A stretch of 25,292 nt of DNA from CAKSST01 sp045535505 (GCA_045535505.1 JAZSLU010000024.1:1-25292), one strand, 5' to 3'; positions 14,892 to 24,026 are shown, counted from the stretch's first letter. The notes: generated by a model from the sequence alone, not told the origin. Translations and numbers: made by a program.

Positions 14892-16016
14892 TTAATTTTT
14901 ATTAACTAATTTCATTATACAATCGTAAATTTTTTCGGTAGCACCCAAAATGGCACTTTGTGCCGCCGCTTTACCCATATTGTCGGTAATTTCTTCTGAC
15001 TCAAACAATCGGTCAACAATTTTGGTAAGTGCACCATTGGCAAGGTCTTTTTCTTCAATAACCTCCGCAGCGTTTTTATTTTTAAGCGTCATTGCATTAT
15101 GATACTGATGATTTTCAGCAACATAGGGTGATGGAATTAAAACCGATGCTCTTCCAAGCGTTTGCAATTCGCAAAGAGTAATTGCTCCTGCTCGGCTTAC
15201 AATCAAATCAGCCGCAGCCATATAATCATAAATATCGTTTATATATTCAAAAACTCTTAAATTTACACTGTTTTTATCAATATTTTTTTCTTTCAGCATT
15301 TCGCAAAAACTGTCATATCCTGCTTTGCCTGTTGCATGACAAAACAACATATTCTTGTCGTCAATTCTGTCATAAAGCAACTGCGCAACTGCCTCATTGA
15401 TTGGTCTGGCGCCCAAACTGCCTCCAAACGACAACACCATTTTAGCATCAGCAGGAATAGAAAGTTTTTCGCGAGATTTTTCTTTTTTCAGACCATTAAA
15501 GTCTGCTCTTATAGGATTGCCTGTCACAATAACATTTTTACTGTCTTTTATGTAGTCCATTGCCTTAGGCATTGCAAGCATAACAAGGTCAACCATACCA
15601 AAAAGAAGTTTGTTTGTAACACCGGGGAATGCATTTTGCTCGTGAATGGCAGTTTTATAACCCATTTTTGCAGCACAACGCAAAACCGGTCCGCTAACGT
15701 AACCACCTGTGCCTATAACAACATCTGGGTCAATTTGTTTCAAAATACGTTTTACATCAAACGTAGATTTTACTGCTCTGTAAACTGTTTTAACATTATT
15801 CACACAAGCCGATGGTGATAAACTGCGCTTAAAACCGGAAACGTTTATGGCAAAAAACTTATAGCCCGCAGCAGGAACCAAACGAGCTTCAAGTTTTTGT
15901 GCCGTGCCGATATAATATATTTCAGCATCGGGCTGTTTTTGTTTTATGTAATTTGCCACGGCAAGAGCAGGGTTAATATGTCCTGCTGTACCGCCACCTG
16001 CAAATAAAAATTTCAT
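14892..16016 (-). CDS. murG: Lipid II synthase MurG
   Basis: MurG is a GT-B glycosyltransferase that adds GlcNAc from UDP-GlcNAc to lipid I at the cytoplasmic face of the membrane, making lipid II. The 374-residue protein begins with the glycine-rich loop FAGGGTAGHINPALA (G7-H13). It also has IGTGGYVSGP, HEQNAFPGVTNK and VTGNPIR in the N-terminal domain, and LSFGGSLGARPIN and the UDP-GlcNAc motif SRAGAITLCEL in the C-terminal domain. The loop has Ala where most MurG have a second Gly. The ATG follows AGGAGAT and lies 11 nt after ftsW. Confidence 0.97.
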   Translation of the reverse strand: MKFLFAGGGTAGHINPALAVANYIKQKQPDAEIYYIGTAQKLEARLVPAAGYKFFAINVSGFKRSLSPSACVNNVKTVYRAVKSTFDVKRILKQIDPDVVIGTGGYVSGPVLRCAAKMGYKTAIHEQNAFPGVTNKLLFGMVDLVMLAMPKAMDYIKDSKNVIVTGNPIRADFNGLKKEKSREKLSIPADAKMVLSFGGSLGARPINEAVAQLLYDRIDDKNMLFCHATGKAGYDSFCEMLKEKNIDKNSVNLRVFEYINDIYDYMAAADLIVSRAGAITLCELQTLGRASVLIPSPYVAENHQYHNAMTLKNKNAAEVIEEKDLANGALTKIVDRLFESEEITDNMGKAAAQSAILGATEKIYDCIMKLVNKN

Positions 16017-16027
16017 AGCATTATCTC

Positions 16028-17173
16028 CTATGCCTTTGCTAAAGATGCGCCTCTTGAAATTGAAAGCACTATACCCATCTGCGCCAAAAGCAGTAAAAGT
16101 GCCGTACCGCCATAGCTAAAAAACGGCAAACTTATACCAGTGTTGGGAATAGTGTTAGTAACAACCAAAATGTTCAATGCAGCTTGAATTCCCACCTGAA
16201 ACGTAAGGCCCAACGCCATCAAAGAACCGTATTTATCGGGAGCACGCATTGAAATAACAAATCCGCGCCATACAAGCGCACAAAAAAGCAAAATTATTAC
16301 AACCGCACCAATATACCCAAGTTCTTCGCAGGTTACCGAAAAAATAAAATCGTTATGAGGCTCGGGCACCCATAAGTATTTTTGCCTTGACTGTCCAATC
16401 CCCCTGCCCATCAATCCGCCGGAGCCAATCGCAAGCAATGATTGTATCGTCTGATAACCAAGACCGGTTGCATCTTTCCATGGGTCAAGCCAATAAGTAA
16501 AACGGTCAGAGCCATAACTGACAATGCCAGTCAAAATTGCACCTGCACCTGCACAAAGTGCGCCCATGCCAACCATTAACATTTGTGATACCTTTGCGCC
16601 GCCAACAAACATCAAAACAACGCCGATAAGAAAAATTAAAACAGTTGCAGATAAATGCGTCTCGAACAAAACAAGACCGCAAACTGCCGCAAGCAATATG
16701 CCAAGTCTAACAATACCGAATTTAAAATCTTTCATCTTGTCTTGATTCTTTGAAATTAATACAGAAAACAACAAAACAATAGAAAATTTCGCAATTTCTG
16801 ATGGTTGAAAACTTATCGGTCCAATAACTAACCAACGTTTATATTCCACACCCGAAATCATTGGCGGCATTATAAGCAAAAAAGCAAGCATTGCAACCGA
16901 AACACCGTATATAAGCCATGAAAATTTCATATACCAGTGATAATTCACCTTTGAAAGAGCAAACATCACAACAAGTCCAACAACCGCAAAGCACGCCTGT
17001 CTAATTATAAAATGAAAACTATTGTTAAAATATGTCAGAGCGTATGCATAGCTTGCAGAAAAAAGCATAATTAAACCGACAGTCAGCAAAATAAGCACCA
17101 AACTCAAAAAGCCGATGTCCATTTTGCCCTGCTGAATAAAACCGCTTTTTTTAACTGCAGATTTTTTCAACAC
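16028..17173 (-). CDS. ftsW: FtsW/SpoVE SEDS peptidoglycan polymerase
   Basis: This is a polytopic SEDS protein (381 aa, about ten transmembrane helices) that polymerises lipid II with a class B PBP at the septum. Motifs are RWLVIGPISFQPSEIAKF, the large extracellular loop GLGYQTIQSLLAIGSGGLMG with GQSRQKYLWVPEPHNDFIF, and the C-terminal NTIPNTGISLPFFSYGG. Its partner is probably the PASTA PBP encoded upstream. Position in a dcw cluster supports FtsW; SpoVE, the sporulation paralogue, cannot be excluded. The start is GTG at 17173, with AGGAGG 5 nt upstream; a TTG immediately after is equally possible. Confidence 0.93.
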   Translation of the reverse strand: MLKKSAVKKSGFIQQGKMDIGFLSLVLILLTVGLIMLFSASYAYALTYFNNSFHFIIRQACFAVVGLVVMFALSKVNYHWYMKFSWLIYGVSVAMLAFLLIMPPMISGVEYKRWLVIGPISFQPSEIAKFSIVLLFSVLISKNQDKMKDFKFGIVRLGILLAAVCGLVLFETHLSATVLIFLIGVVLMFVGGAKVSQMLMVGMGALCAGAGAILTGIVSYGSDRFTYWLDPWKDATGLGYQTIQSLLAIGSGGLMGRGIGQSRQKYLWVPEPHNDFIFSVTCEELGYIGAVVIILLFCALVWRGFVISMRAPDKYGSLMALGLTFQVGIQAALNILVVTNTIPNTGISLPFFSYGGTALLLLLAQMGIVLSISRGASLAKA

Positions 17174-17191
17174 AATACCCTCCTAAAAGTT

Positions 17192-18214
17192 TTATCCAAA
17201 AATTATCATAGGAAAAATTGCAATCGCACAACCGATTAATGTGATAAACGAAAATACAAAAACAATTTTTTCTTCGCTCCATTTGCACATCTCAAAATGA
17301 TGGTGAATGGGACTCATTTTAAAAATACGTTTACCTGTCTTTTTAAACCAGGCAACCTGCAACACAACAGAAAGAGCCTCAACCAAATATATAACGCCTG
17401 TAAGAATAAGTAAAATAGGTCTGCCTATACCAAAAGAAACCGCAATGACCATTCCGCCAAGAAAAAGCGAACCAGTATCACCCATAAACACCTTTGCAGG
17501 ATGTGCATTAAAAATTAAAAATCCAACACAACTACCCGCAAGTGCTGCCGACAGCACACCGTTAAGAGCGAAACCTAAAAAACCCGAAGCCAGCATAAAC
17601 GCACATGCCACAACTAATGTAACCGAACTGCAAAGTCCGTCAACACCATCAGTAAGGTTAACAGCATTTACAAAAAAGTAAATAAATATTAACGCAATAG
17701 GCCAAAACAACAAACCTGCGCCCGAAACAATTTGCACGTTACCAAAAAAGGGCACCCATGTATTTGTCATACCGCTAAGATATAAACTCCAAAGATAGCC
17801 GGCACAAACAAGTAACTGAAAAAGAGTTTTTTGCTTTGCCGTAAGTCCCAAATTTCGCTTTTTAACAACTTTTATATAATCATCCAAAAAGCCTATAAGA
17901 CCCATACAAAGCGCCATTAAAATACCTAAAATAAAATGAGACATTTTATAGGGATTTTTAATTTCCATTGACGTGTTAGATTTGCCAAAAGCAAAAATCA
18001 CGAGGGTCAAAATAATACCAACAAAAGCACCCGCAATAATCATAATACCGCCCATCGTGGGTGTTCCTTGCTTCTTTTCATGCCAGGATGGGCCGTCTTC
18101 TAATATAGTCTGGCCAAATTTAAGTTTCTTTAAAAAAGGTATTAAATATACGCCTAAGTAAGCAGTAGCCGCAAAAGCAATTAACGCAGCAACAACACTT
18201 GAAAGTTCTTTCAT
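17192..18214 (-). CDS. mraY: Phospho-N-acetylmuramoyl-pentapeptide-transferase MraY
   Basis: MraY moves phospho-MurNAc-pentapeptide from UDP to undecaprenyl phosphate, giving lipid I. The multi-pass membrane protein (340 aa) has all family motifs: KKQGTPTMGG, GFLDDYIKVVKKRNLGL with the Asp-Asp pair, NAVNLTDGVDGL, NAHPAKVFMGDTGSLFLGG and the HHH motif MSPIHHHFE. I choose the ATG at 18214, with AGAGG 9 nt upstream; an in-frame TTG three codons earlier is only at the edge of that site. It lies directly between murE and ftsW; murF and murD, which usually flank mraY, are missing. Confidence 0.97.
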   Translation of the reverse strand: MKELSSVVAALIAFAATAYLGVYLIPFLKKLKFGQTILEDGPSWHEKKQGTPTMGGIMIIAGAFVGIILTLVIFAFGKSNTSMEIKNPYKMSHFILGILMALCMGLIGFLDDYIKVVKKRNLGLTAKQKTLFQLLVCAGYLWSLYLSGMTNTWVPFFGNVQIVSGAGLLFWPIALIFIYFFVNAVNLTDGVDGLCSSVTLVVACAFMLASGFLGFALNGVLSAALAGSCVGFLIFNAHPAKVFMGDTGSLFLGGMVIAVSFGIGRPILLILTGVIYLVEALSVVLQVAWFKKTGKRIFKMSPIHHHFEMCKWSEEKIVFVFSFITLIGCAIAIFPMIIFG

Positions 18215-18235
18215 AATAAACAACCTCTGTTAACG

Positions 18236-19663
18236 TTATTTTAGTTCGGCCAAGGCCTTTGCAACAACTTCTCTCTCATCCAAATGAATAGTCTTGTCTG
18301 CAAGAATTTGATATGTTTCATGACCTTTTCCAGCCAATACAATTATATCATTTTCTTTAGCATTAGCAATAGCATATTTTATAGCCTCAATTCTGTCTTC
18401 AATGACTATATAAGGTGTAGAAAGGTTTTTCATACCTTTAATGATGTCCTCAATAATCAAAGAAGGATTTTCTGTACGGGGATTATCACTGGTAACAATT
18501 ACAAAATCAGCAAGCAACGCCGCCGTTCTTCCCATTTTGGGGCGTTTGTCTTTATCACGGTCACCACCGCAACCAAATACAGCAATAAGTCGGTTCTTAT
18601 CACAATTTTTAAAAGTGTTAAGTATATTGTCAAGACCGTCAGGTGTGTGAGCATAGTCAATAATAATAGTAAATTTCTTATCGCAAGGAACAACCTCTGC
18701 CCTGCCCTTTACACCGCCAAGTTCAGATAAAGCAGTTGCAACCTGATGAACAGTATATCCCAATTCTATACATGCTACAACAGCACACATAGAATTATAA
18801 ACAGAGAAAACTCCTCCGGTTTTAAGTGAAATGGGATGAATAGTACTGTAACCAACAAGTTGATAGTTTACGCCATCACTTCTGAAATTAATGCTTTTTG
18901 CCGAATAAACCGAATCATCATTTTTAGCAGATACCGTCACAACCTTACAATCAAGGTCCTGTGTCATTCGTTTAGCATATTCATCATCCATATTAATAAC
19001 AGCAGTTTTACACATTTTAAACAATGTACGTTTCGCATCAAGATAATTATCCATTGTTATATGGTAATCGAGATGATCTTGCGTCAAATTGGTAAATACA
19101 CCAACCTCAAACTCCATGCCGAAAATACGCTTTTGATGTAAAGCGTGTGACGACGCTTCCATTACTGCATAACTACATCCCGACTTAACCATCAAAGAAA
19201 GCAAAGAATTAAGTTCATAAGCGTCTGGCGTGGTATTGCGTGATGCTAACGTTTGGTCGCCAATCATATTATGGATTGTACCAATTAGGCCAACCTTCTC
19301 GCCGCATTTTTCTAATGCGGTTTTAATCATATACGTTACTGATGTTTTTCCGTTTGTTCCGGTAACACCAATAAGTTTAAGTTTTTTTGCAGGATTATCA
19401 AACCAATTAGCACTCATCGTAGCGTATGCTGCGTGTGTGTCATTAACAACAATTTGGTTTGAGAGGCCTAAATCACGCTCAACAATAACAACAGCAGCGC
19501 CGCTTTCAATAGCCTTTTTAGCATAATCGTGACCGTCAAGTTTCCATCCTTTTATACATACAAAGGCATAGCCGTCCTTAACCTCGCGAGAATCGCAGGT
19601 TATACCGCTGATTTTTATATCACCTAAATGGTTGTCAGTAGAAATTAAGTCTTTAAGTAACAT
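18236..19663 (-). CDS. murE: UDP-MurNAc-tripeptide synthetase MurE, mDAP-adding
   Basis: MurE adds the third residue to UDP-MurNAc-L-Ala-D-Glu. The 475-residue protein has the three Mur ligase domains: an N-terminal UDP-binding domain (ISGITCDSREVKDGYAFVC), the ATPase P-loop TGTNGKTS (101-108), and a central domain with K211 in LDAKRTLF, the residue carbamylated in Mur ligases. The C-terminal domain has DNPR at 393-396. DNPR is the established signature for meso-diaminopimelate as substrate, as opposed to L-lysine. GGAGG lies 5 nt before the ATG. It is the only one of the four amino acid ligases (MurC-F) encoded in this cluster. Confidence 0.97.
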   Translation of the reverse strand: MLLKDLISTDNHLGDIKISGITCDSREVKDGYAFVCIKGWKLDGHDYAKKAIESGAAVVIVERDLGLSNQIVVNDTHAAYATMSANWFDNPAKKLKLIGVTGTNGKTSVTYMIKTALEKCGEKVGLIGTIHNMIGDQTLASRNTTPDAYELNSLLSLMVKSGCSYAVMEASSHALHQKRIFGMEFEVGVFTNLTQDHLDYHITMDNYLDAKRTLFKMCKTAVINMDDEYAKRMTQDLDCKVVTVSAKNDDSVYSAKSINFRSDGVNYQLVGYSTIHPISLKTGGVFSVYNSMCAVVACIELGYTVHQVATALSELGGVKGRAEVVPCDKKFTIIIDYAHTPDGLDNILNTFKNCDKNRLIAVFGCGGDRDKDKRPKMGRTAALLADFVIVTSDNPRTENPSLIIEDIIKGMKNLSTPYIVIEDRIEAIKYAIANAKENDIIVLAGKGHETYQILADKTIHLDEREVVAKALAELK

Positions 19664-19691
19664 ATTATCCTCCGTAAGTATTTACAAAATG

Positions 19692-21941
19692 CTATCTGGC
19701 AAAATCCCCTGTATCGTCATCACGGAAATAAACCGAAACAACGGTGCCTAACTCAACGTTTGTGCCTGCAGCAACGCTTTGTTTATATGCTTTTGTTCCG
19801 GCACCTTTAATGTTACCGGAGAATTCAACGTTCACTCCCGCGGCAGAAGCAGCCGAGTTAACCTGAGAAACTGTCATTCCTGAAAAATTAGGCACGTTAA
19901 CTGTTTTTGCCTCTTCTTCAGACGTATAAAGAACAACTAAACCGCCGGATTTTATTGATTTTGACGATTCAGGCAACTGTCTTATAACTGTATCACCGTC
20001 ACCAATAACTTTGTAGGTTAAATTTTCTGAATTTAATGAGGTCTTAGCTTGTGCCAAAGTTTTGCCTGTAACGTTAGGCACGTTAACAGAAAGAGAGGCA
20101 AGTTCACTCTCGGTATATTGAGGCTCATAGCCAAGATAAGGCAATATATCTGCAAAAATTTGTCCCGCAACAGGTGCAGAAATTGTACCGCCGTAATAAG
20201 CGCTTCCGTGTGGCTCATCTAAGAGCACAAGCACTGCAATTTCGGGGTCATTTGCAGGTGCAACACCGCAAAACGATGCAACGTATAGTCCGCTTTGACC
20301 GGTAGAAAGCATTTCAGCAACCTTCTGTGAAGTACCGGTTTTGCCACAAATTTGATACCCTGCAACATAAGCGTTTTTTCCGCCGCCTTCAGATACAACC
20401 TTTTCCATCATCGAGCAAACCTGTTTTGATGTCTGTTCGGAAATAACTTGAAGTTTTACATTAGTCTTGGTAGTTTTAACAATTTCTTTATCAGAGTTTA
20501 CAATTTGACTGACAACGTAAGGCTGAACAAGTTTTCCGCCGTTAACCGCAGCCGAAACAGCTGTTATAAGCTGTATTGGCGTAACCTTAAACGTCTGACC
20601 AAAAGAGGTTGAGGCAAGTTCAGTAGCTCCCATTTTTTCCTCAGAGTGATAAACAGGTAATGCTTCGCCCGGCAAATCTATTCCCGTCTTTTTTGTCAGA
20701 CCAAAAGCACTAAAATATTTTGAAAATGTTGAAGCACCAAGTTGAGTGCCTAATGTTATAAATACAGGGTTACAAGAGTTGCAAAGTCCTTGCAATAGCG
20801 ACTGTGTGCCGTGTCCAATTTTTTTGTGACAAGAATAACGCTGTCCCGCAACATTTATTGAGCCCGTACATGTGTAAGAGTTGTTTTGTGTGCAAACTCC
20901 CTCTTCAAGAGCAGCCGAAAGCGTAACAACCTTAAAAACCGAACCCGGCTCATAGGTGTCAGATATAACCTTGTTTCGCCACTGTTTATTCCGCAACTCT
21001 GAAAGTTTTTGAGAACGCTCATCACCTTGTAGCGCATCAACTGTTTCTTGGTCAGCAGTTGAAAGTGTAAATGGCTCATTAGGGTTAAAGTCACCTTTAA
21101 CAGCTAACGCACGAATAGCGCCGGTATTAACGTCCATTACTACTGCCGCGCCACGCTGTGAAACCTTGTTTGCCGCAACCGCTTCTTCAAGATATTTTTC
21201 AGCAACATATTGAATGTATGAATCAATCGTAAGTACAAGTGAATTGCCGGGTTGCGCACTTACTGTGTTTTCATAAGAAAGCGGCATATTAAGTCCAATA
21301 GCATTCTTTGCAGCAACAACTCTGCCGGGTATGCCGGTCAATTCAGTGTTATATTTACTTTCAAGCCCCGAAAGTCCTTGATTATCAGTCCCAACAAAGC
21401 CTAAAACAACAGAAGCAAGACTGTCGTTAGGATAATATCGTTTTGTGGTTTCATCAAGTCCGATAATAGTCGAAATATCGTATTTCTTGTTTGCTGTTAT
21501 AAATTCACGCACTGCCTTTGCTTCGGTTTCGTCAGCACGTTTTTTTATTACAATGTAATAACTGCTGGTTTTTTCCGTATATCCTAAAATCGTTTCACGG
21601 TCAATATCAAGAATTTGTGATAAATTATCTGCAAGTAAATTCTTAACGATCAAAAGATTTTCGGCTTTAACCTGTTTTAGCGAGTTTGGTGTAATATACA
21701 CTGTCCACGCAGGTGAACTTGTTGCAAGAATATTGTTATTACAGTCATAAATTTCGCCTCGTGGGGCACTCAAAGTTACGTCATAAAGTTGTTGTTCTGA
21801 AGCCATTTTCTGATATTTTTGTCCATCAATAAGCATCAATTTAACAAGACGTACAGATGGCACCAATACTATTGCAAAAATTAGCACCATTAAAATTATA
21901 AGCATTTTTTTGCGCATTACACGCCCAGCCTTATTCTTCAT
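19692..21941 (-). CDS. ftsI: Class B penicillin-binding protein with two PASTA domains (FtsI/SpoVD type)
   Basis: This 749-residue septal transpeptidase cross-links peptidoglycan. It has a short cytoplasmic N terminus, one transmembrane helix (about 13-36), a pedestal domain (SAPRGEIYDCNNNILATS), and the transpeptidase domain. The SxxK motif is S334-VFK, SxN is S389-CN and KTG is K534-TG. Two PASTA domains follow (about 617-675 and 680-739; VPNVTGKTLAQAK, VPNFSGMTVSQVN). Two PASTA domains resemble B. subtilis PBP2B more than SpoVD, which has one, but a Clostridia dcw cluster commonly carries a single gene for this role. The ATG has GAGGTG 8 nt upstream. It lies 118 nt after ftsL and 28 nt before murE. 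Confidence 0.93.
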   Translation of the reverse strand: MKNKAGRVMRKKMLIILMVLIFAIVLVPSVRLVKLMLIDGQKYQKMASEQQLYDVTLSAPRGEIYDCNNNILATSSPAWTVYITPNSLKQVKAENLLIVKNLLADNLSQILDIDRETILGYTEKTSSYYIVIKKRADETEAKAVREFITANKKYDISTIIGLDETTKRYYPNDSLASVVLGFVGTDNQGLSGLESKYNTELTGIPGRVVAAKNAIGLNMPLSYENTVSAQPGNSLVLTIDSYIQYVAEKYLEEAVAANKVSQRGAAVVMDVNTGAIRALAVKGDFNPNEPFTLSTADQETVDALQGDERSQKLSELRNKQWRNKVISDTYEPGSVFKVVTLSAALEEGVCTQNNSYTCTGSINVAGQRYSCHKKIGHGTQSLLQGLCNSCNPVFITLGTQLGASTFSKYFSAFGLTKKTGIDLPGEALPVYHSEEKMGATELASTSFGQTFKVTPIQLITAVSAAVNGGKLVQPYVVSQIVNSDKEIVKTTKTNVKLQVISEQTSKQVCSMMEKVVSEGGGKNAYVAGYQICGKTGTSQKVAEMLSTGQSGLYVASFCGVAPANDPEIAVLVLLDEPHGSAYYGGTISAPVAGQIFADILPYLGYEPQYTESELASLSVNVPNVTGKTLAQAKTSLNSENLTYKVIGDGDTVIRQLPESSKSIKSGGLVVLYTSEEEAKTVNVPNFSGMTVSQVNSAASAAGVNVEFSGNIKGAGTKAYKQSVAAGTNVELGTVVSVYFRDDDTGDFAR

Positions 21942-22059
21942 TTTCTGTACACCTCATCCCTATTTATAGTAGCCGAAAACGAGAGCAAAAAATTTTCTTT
22001 GCTCCCGCCGTTTTATTTTCTAACCGTATATTTTATGCTTTGTCTTTTTCATAAATGCA

Positions 22060-22527
22060 TTATTTGTTATTTTGTGCAGTTAACTCACCGCGTGAGTTAG
22101 TTGCCTTGTTTGTATCATTAAGCCTTATATAAACAACCTGGCTGTTATCCATCTTTCTCATGCCTAAAGTTTTTGCGGCTTCCTCAATGTTTTTATAAGA
22201 AATTTTATTCTCAAGTTCAACATAAAGCCTTGTTTTTTCGGTTTCAAGCACAGTAATTTTAGATTTTACATTAGAAATATCTCGAGAAATTTCAGTTATT
22301 CTTGCCCTCATGTAAATTGCGGCAAAAAGTGTGAACACAACAAAAGCAGTAACAACAACAGCCGTCACGTGACCGCTTACGGCACTTGCCGCACGCTTAG
22401 CGTTACGTTTCTTGTGAGAACCAACAGAAATAACCTTACTGTCCGCTTTTGCCTTCTTTTCCTCTTTAGGCATAAACAGATTAAAATCATACGCAAGATT
22501 GTCGTTGTAATACTTAACGTTGTTCAC
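22060..22527 (-). CDS. ftsL: Cell division protein FtsL
   Basis: A 155-residue bitopic protein with a basic cytoplasmic N terminus (KKRNAKRAAS), a single transmembrane helix (about residues 54-73) and an extracytoplasmic coiled coil (about 76-112; ITEISRDISNVKSKI, VLETEKTRLYVELENKI). The ending IEEAAKTLGMRKMDNSQVVYI is typical of FtsL/septum formation initiator proteins. It forms the FtsQLB complex that activates FtsW and FtsI. The start is a GTG at 22527 with AAAGGA about 9 nt upstream. It lies 6 nt after rsmH. Sequence identity in this family is low, so the call rests on topology plus position. Confidence 0.87.
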   Translation of the reverse strand: MNNVKYYNDNLAYDFNLFMPKEEKKAKADSKVISVGSHKKRNAKRAASAVSGHVTAVVVTAFVVFTLFAAIYMRARITEISRDISNVKSKITVLETEKTRLYVELENKISYKNIEEAAKTLGMRKMDNSQVVYIRLNDTNKATNSRGELTAQNNK

Positions 22528-22533
22528 TGTAAC

Positions 22534-23457
22534 TTATCCTTTCTTTTTAACAGCACGCAACTTTGCGCTTCTGCTTCTTTGATTTTGTTCAACCTCTTGG
22601 CTCGTAGCCTCGATGGGTTTTCGTGTCAGTACATCCGCTTTTGGCTTATTCCCGCACACACAAACGGGTAACTCGGGCGGACATGTACAACCTACTGCAA
22701 GTGAAGCAAAATATTGCTTCACAATTCTGTCCTCTAACGAATGAAATGTAATAACCGCTAAAATTCCATTAGGTTTTAAACAATCAAATGCGGTTTTTAA
22801 CGCAGTTTTTAAACCTTCAATTTCATCATTTACGGCAATTCTTATTGCCTGAAAACTTTTTCTTGCGGGATGCCCCGCTCTTCTCGCCGCTGCAGGAACA
22901 GCATTAGAAATTACATCAGAAAGCCTCAATGTGTTTTCAATGGGTTCATTTTCTCGTTCTCTAATAATTGCATTTGCAATTCTTGATGCAAACTTTTCTT
23001 CGCCGTACTCTCGTAAAATTCTTGTCAACTCTTCATAAGACGCTGTATTGACAAGTTCTTTTGCACTAAGTCCATCCTTGCTCATTCTCATATCAAGAGG
23101 TGCATCGTTGTGATAAGAAAATCCGCGTTCAGCTGTATCAAGCTGAAAAGATGAAACACCTAAATCAAGCAATATTCCGTCAACGCCATCAATATTGTGC
23201 TCGGCAATCACCTTGTCCATGTCATTATAATTGCAATGCACAACCACAGCTGGATATCCCTCAAGCCTCTTTGTTGCAACCGCAACAGCATCGGGGTCGC
23301 GGTCAAGCGAAAATAGTCGGCCGCCTTTAAGTTTTTTTGCAATTGCAGTTGAGTGCCCTGCACCGCCCGCAGTACCGTCAATGTAAATACCGTTAGGCTT
23401 TATATCTAAAATATCTATCGTCTGCTCAAACAGAACAGGAATGTGTTTAAACTCCAT
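22534..23457 (-). CDS. rsmH: 16S rRNA (cytosine(1402)-N4)-methyltransferase RsmH
   Basis: RsmH (MraW) methylates N4 of C1402 in the 16S rRNA decoding centre using S-adenosylmethionine. The 307-residue protein has HIPVLFEQTIDIL at the N terminus, the SAM motif DGTAGGAGHS, GILLDLGVSSFQLD, RGFSYHNDAPLDMRM, the FQAIRIAVNDE block, and VITFHSLEDRIVKQYF. The tail is basic. It starts at an ATG 9 nt after mraZ, preceded by AGGG. Confidence 0.97.
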   Translation of the reverse strand: MEFKHIPVLFEQTIDILDIKPNGIYIDGTAGGAGHSTAIAKKLKGGRLFSLDRDPDAVAVATKRLEGYPAVVVHCNYNDMDKVIAEHNIDGVDGILLDLGVSSFQLDTAERGFSYHNDAPLDMRMSKDGLSAKELVNTASYEELTRILREYGEEKFASRIANAIIRERENEPIENTLRLSDVISNAVPAAARRAGHPARKSFQAIRIAVNDEIEGLKTALKTAFDCLKPNGILAVITFHSLEDRIVKQYFASLAVGCTCPPELPVCVCGNKPKADVLTRKPIEATSQEVEQNQRSRSAKLRAVKKKG

Positions 23458-23466
23458 CTTAGCACC

Positions 23467-23898
23467 CTACAGCGTTATGCCATATTTATCAGAAATGCCC
23501 AAAACATTTTCAAATGTATTTTCGGTCTGAGTTTTGTTCCACTGCTCAGCACCCCAAATTTCAACATAGCTGTTCATTCCAACAACATGTGCCTCAGTTT
23601 GAATGTCTGACTCGGCTCTCAGTTTTGCGGGAATAAGAATTCTGCCTTGAGCATCATATTCAACAGAGAATGCACGGTCAAACAAATATTGACGTAATGC
23701 GCTTCCCTCTTTACCGGGAACAGCAGCAACCTTTTCAACAAGAGTGTTCCAACTGTCTTTAGACATGGCCCATAATGCATCTTGACTAAAAAGTGAAGCA
23801 CTTATCATAAAGCTTTCGCCAAGGTCTTCTCTAAAACGGGCGGGAATGAAAATTCTGCCCTTTTTGTCAACTGTATGGTCAAAGCCTCCGTAAAGCAC
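23467..23898 (-). CDS. mraZ: Transcriptional regulator MraZ
   Basis: MraZ forms an oligomeric ring of AbrB-like domains and binds repeats in its own leader to control the dcw operon. The protein has the two tandem MraZ halves: FDHTVDKKGRIFIPARFRE and FSVEYDAQGRILIPAKLR, each with the DxxGR and IPA signature. I prefer the GTG at 23898. It gives MLYGGFDHT, which aligns with the usual MFMGEYQHT start and yields 143 aa, the normal length, with AAAGGAG 9 nt upstream. An ATG three codons earlier (23907) directly abuts AAGGAG and is less likely. It is the first gene of the dcw operon. Confidence 0.93.
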   Translation of the reverse strand: MLYGGFDHTVDKKGRIFIPARFREDLGESFMISASLFSQDALWAMSKDSWNTLVEKVAAVPGKEGSALRQYLFDRAFSVEYDAQGRILIPAKLRAESDIQTEAHVVGMNSYVEIWGAEQWNKTQTENTFENVLGISDKYGITL

Positions 23899-23911
23899 AA
23901 TTTTCATCTCC

Positions 23912-23921
23912 TTTCCACCAC
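23912..23921 (-). promoter_or_regulatory. Putative MraZ box 2 (overlaps the mraZ ribosome binding site)
   Basis: The sequence GTGGTGGAAA on the minus strand runs directly into the AAAGGAG ribosome binding site of mraZ. It is an exact copy of the 10-mer at 23953-23962, 41 bp upstream, about four helical turns away. MraZ is known to bind G-rich direct repeats in its own promoter region; the assignment here is by position and sequence. Confidence 0.5.
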
Positions 23922-23952
23922 AATTAAACACTTTTATGAATTTTTATGGGTT

Positions 23953-23962
23953 TTTCCACCAC
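23953..23962 (-). promoter_or_regulatory. Putative MraZ box 1 (just downstream of the promoter)
   Basis: GTGGTGGAAA on the minus strand, beginning 9 nt after the mraZ -10 element, near the expected transcription start. It is identical to box 2. Binding here would be placed to block promoter escape. Confidence 0.5.
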
Positions 23963-23971
23963 CATGTATGC

Positions 23972-24000
23972 ATTATAATACATATTTTATATAAATGCAA
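23972..24000 (-). promoter_or_regulatory. Promoter of the dcw operon (mraZ)
   Basis: On the minus strand TTGCAT (23995-24000) is separated by 17 nt from a perfect TATAAT (23972-23977), about 73 nt before the mraZ GTG. The leader contains two copies of a putative MraZ box. Confidence 0.8.
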
Positions 24001-24026
24001 GTGTTTTTTTATGTTTTTTACAAAAA

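Noticed and set aside
15336..15818. A 160-codon plus-strand frame inside murG
   Set aside because: Antisense shadow of murG; composition is that of a complement strand and no start signal is present.
21958..22059. Hairpin gagcaaa / tttgctc in the gap between ftsL and the PBP gene
   Set aside because: A stem can be drawn, but there is no clear T tract after it on the minus strand and the genes belong to one operon, so no function can be supported.
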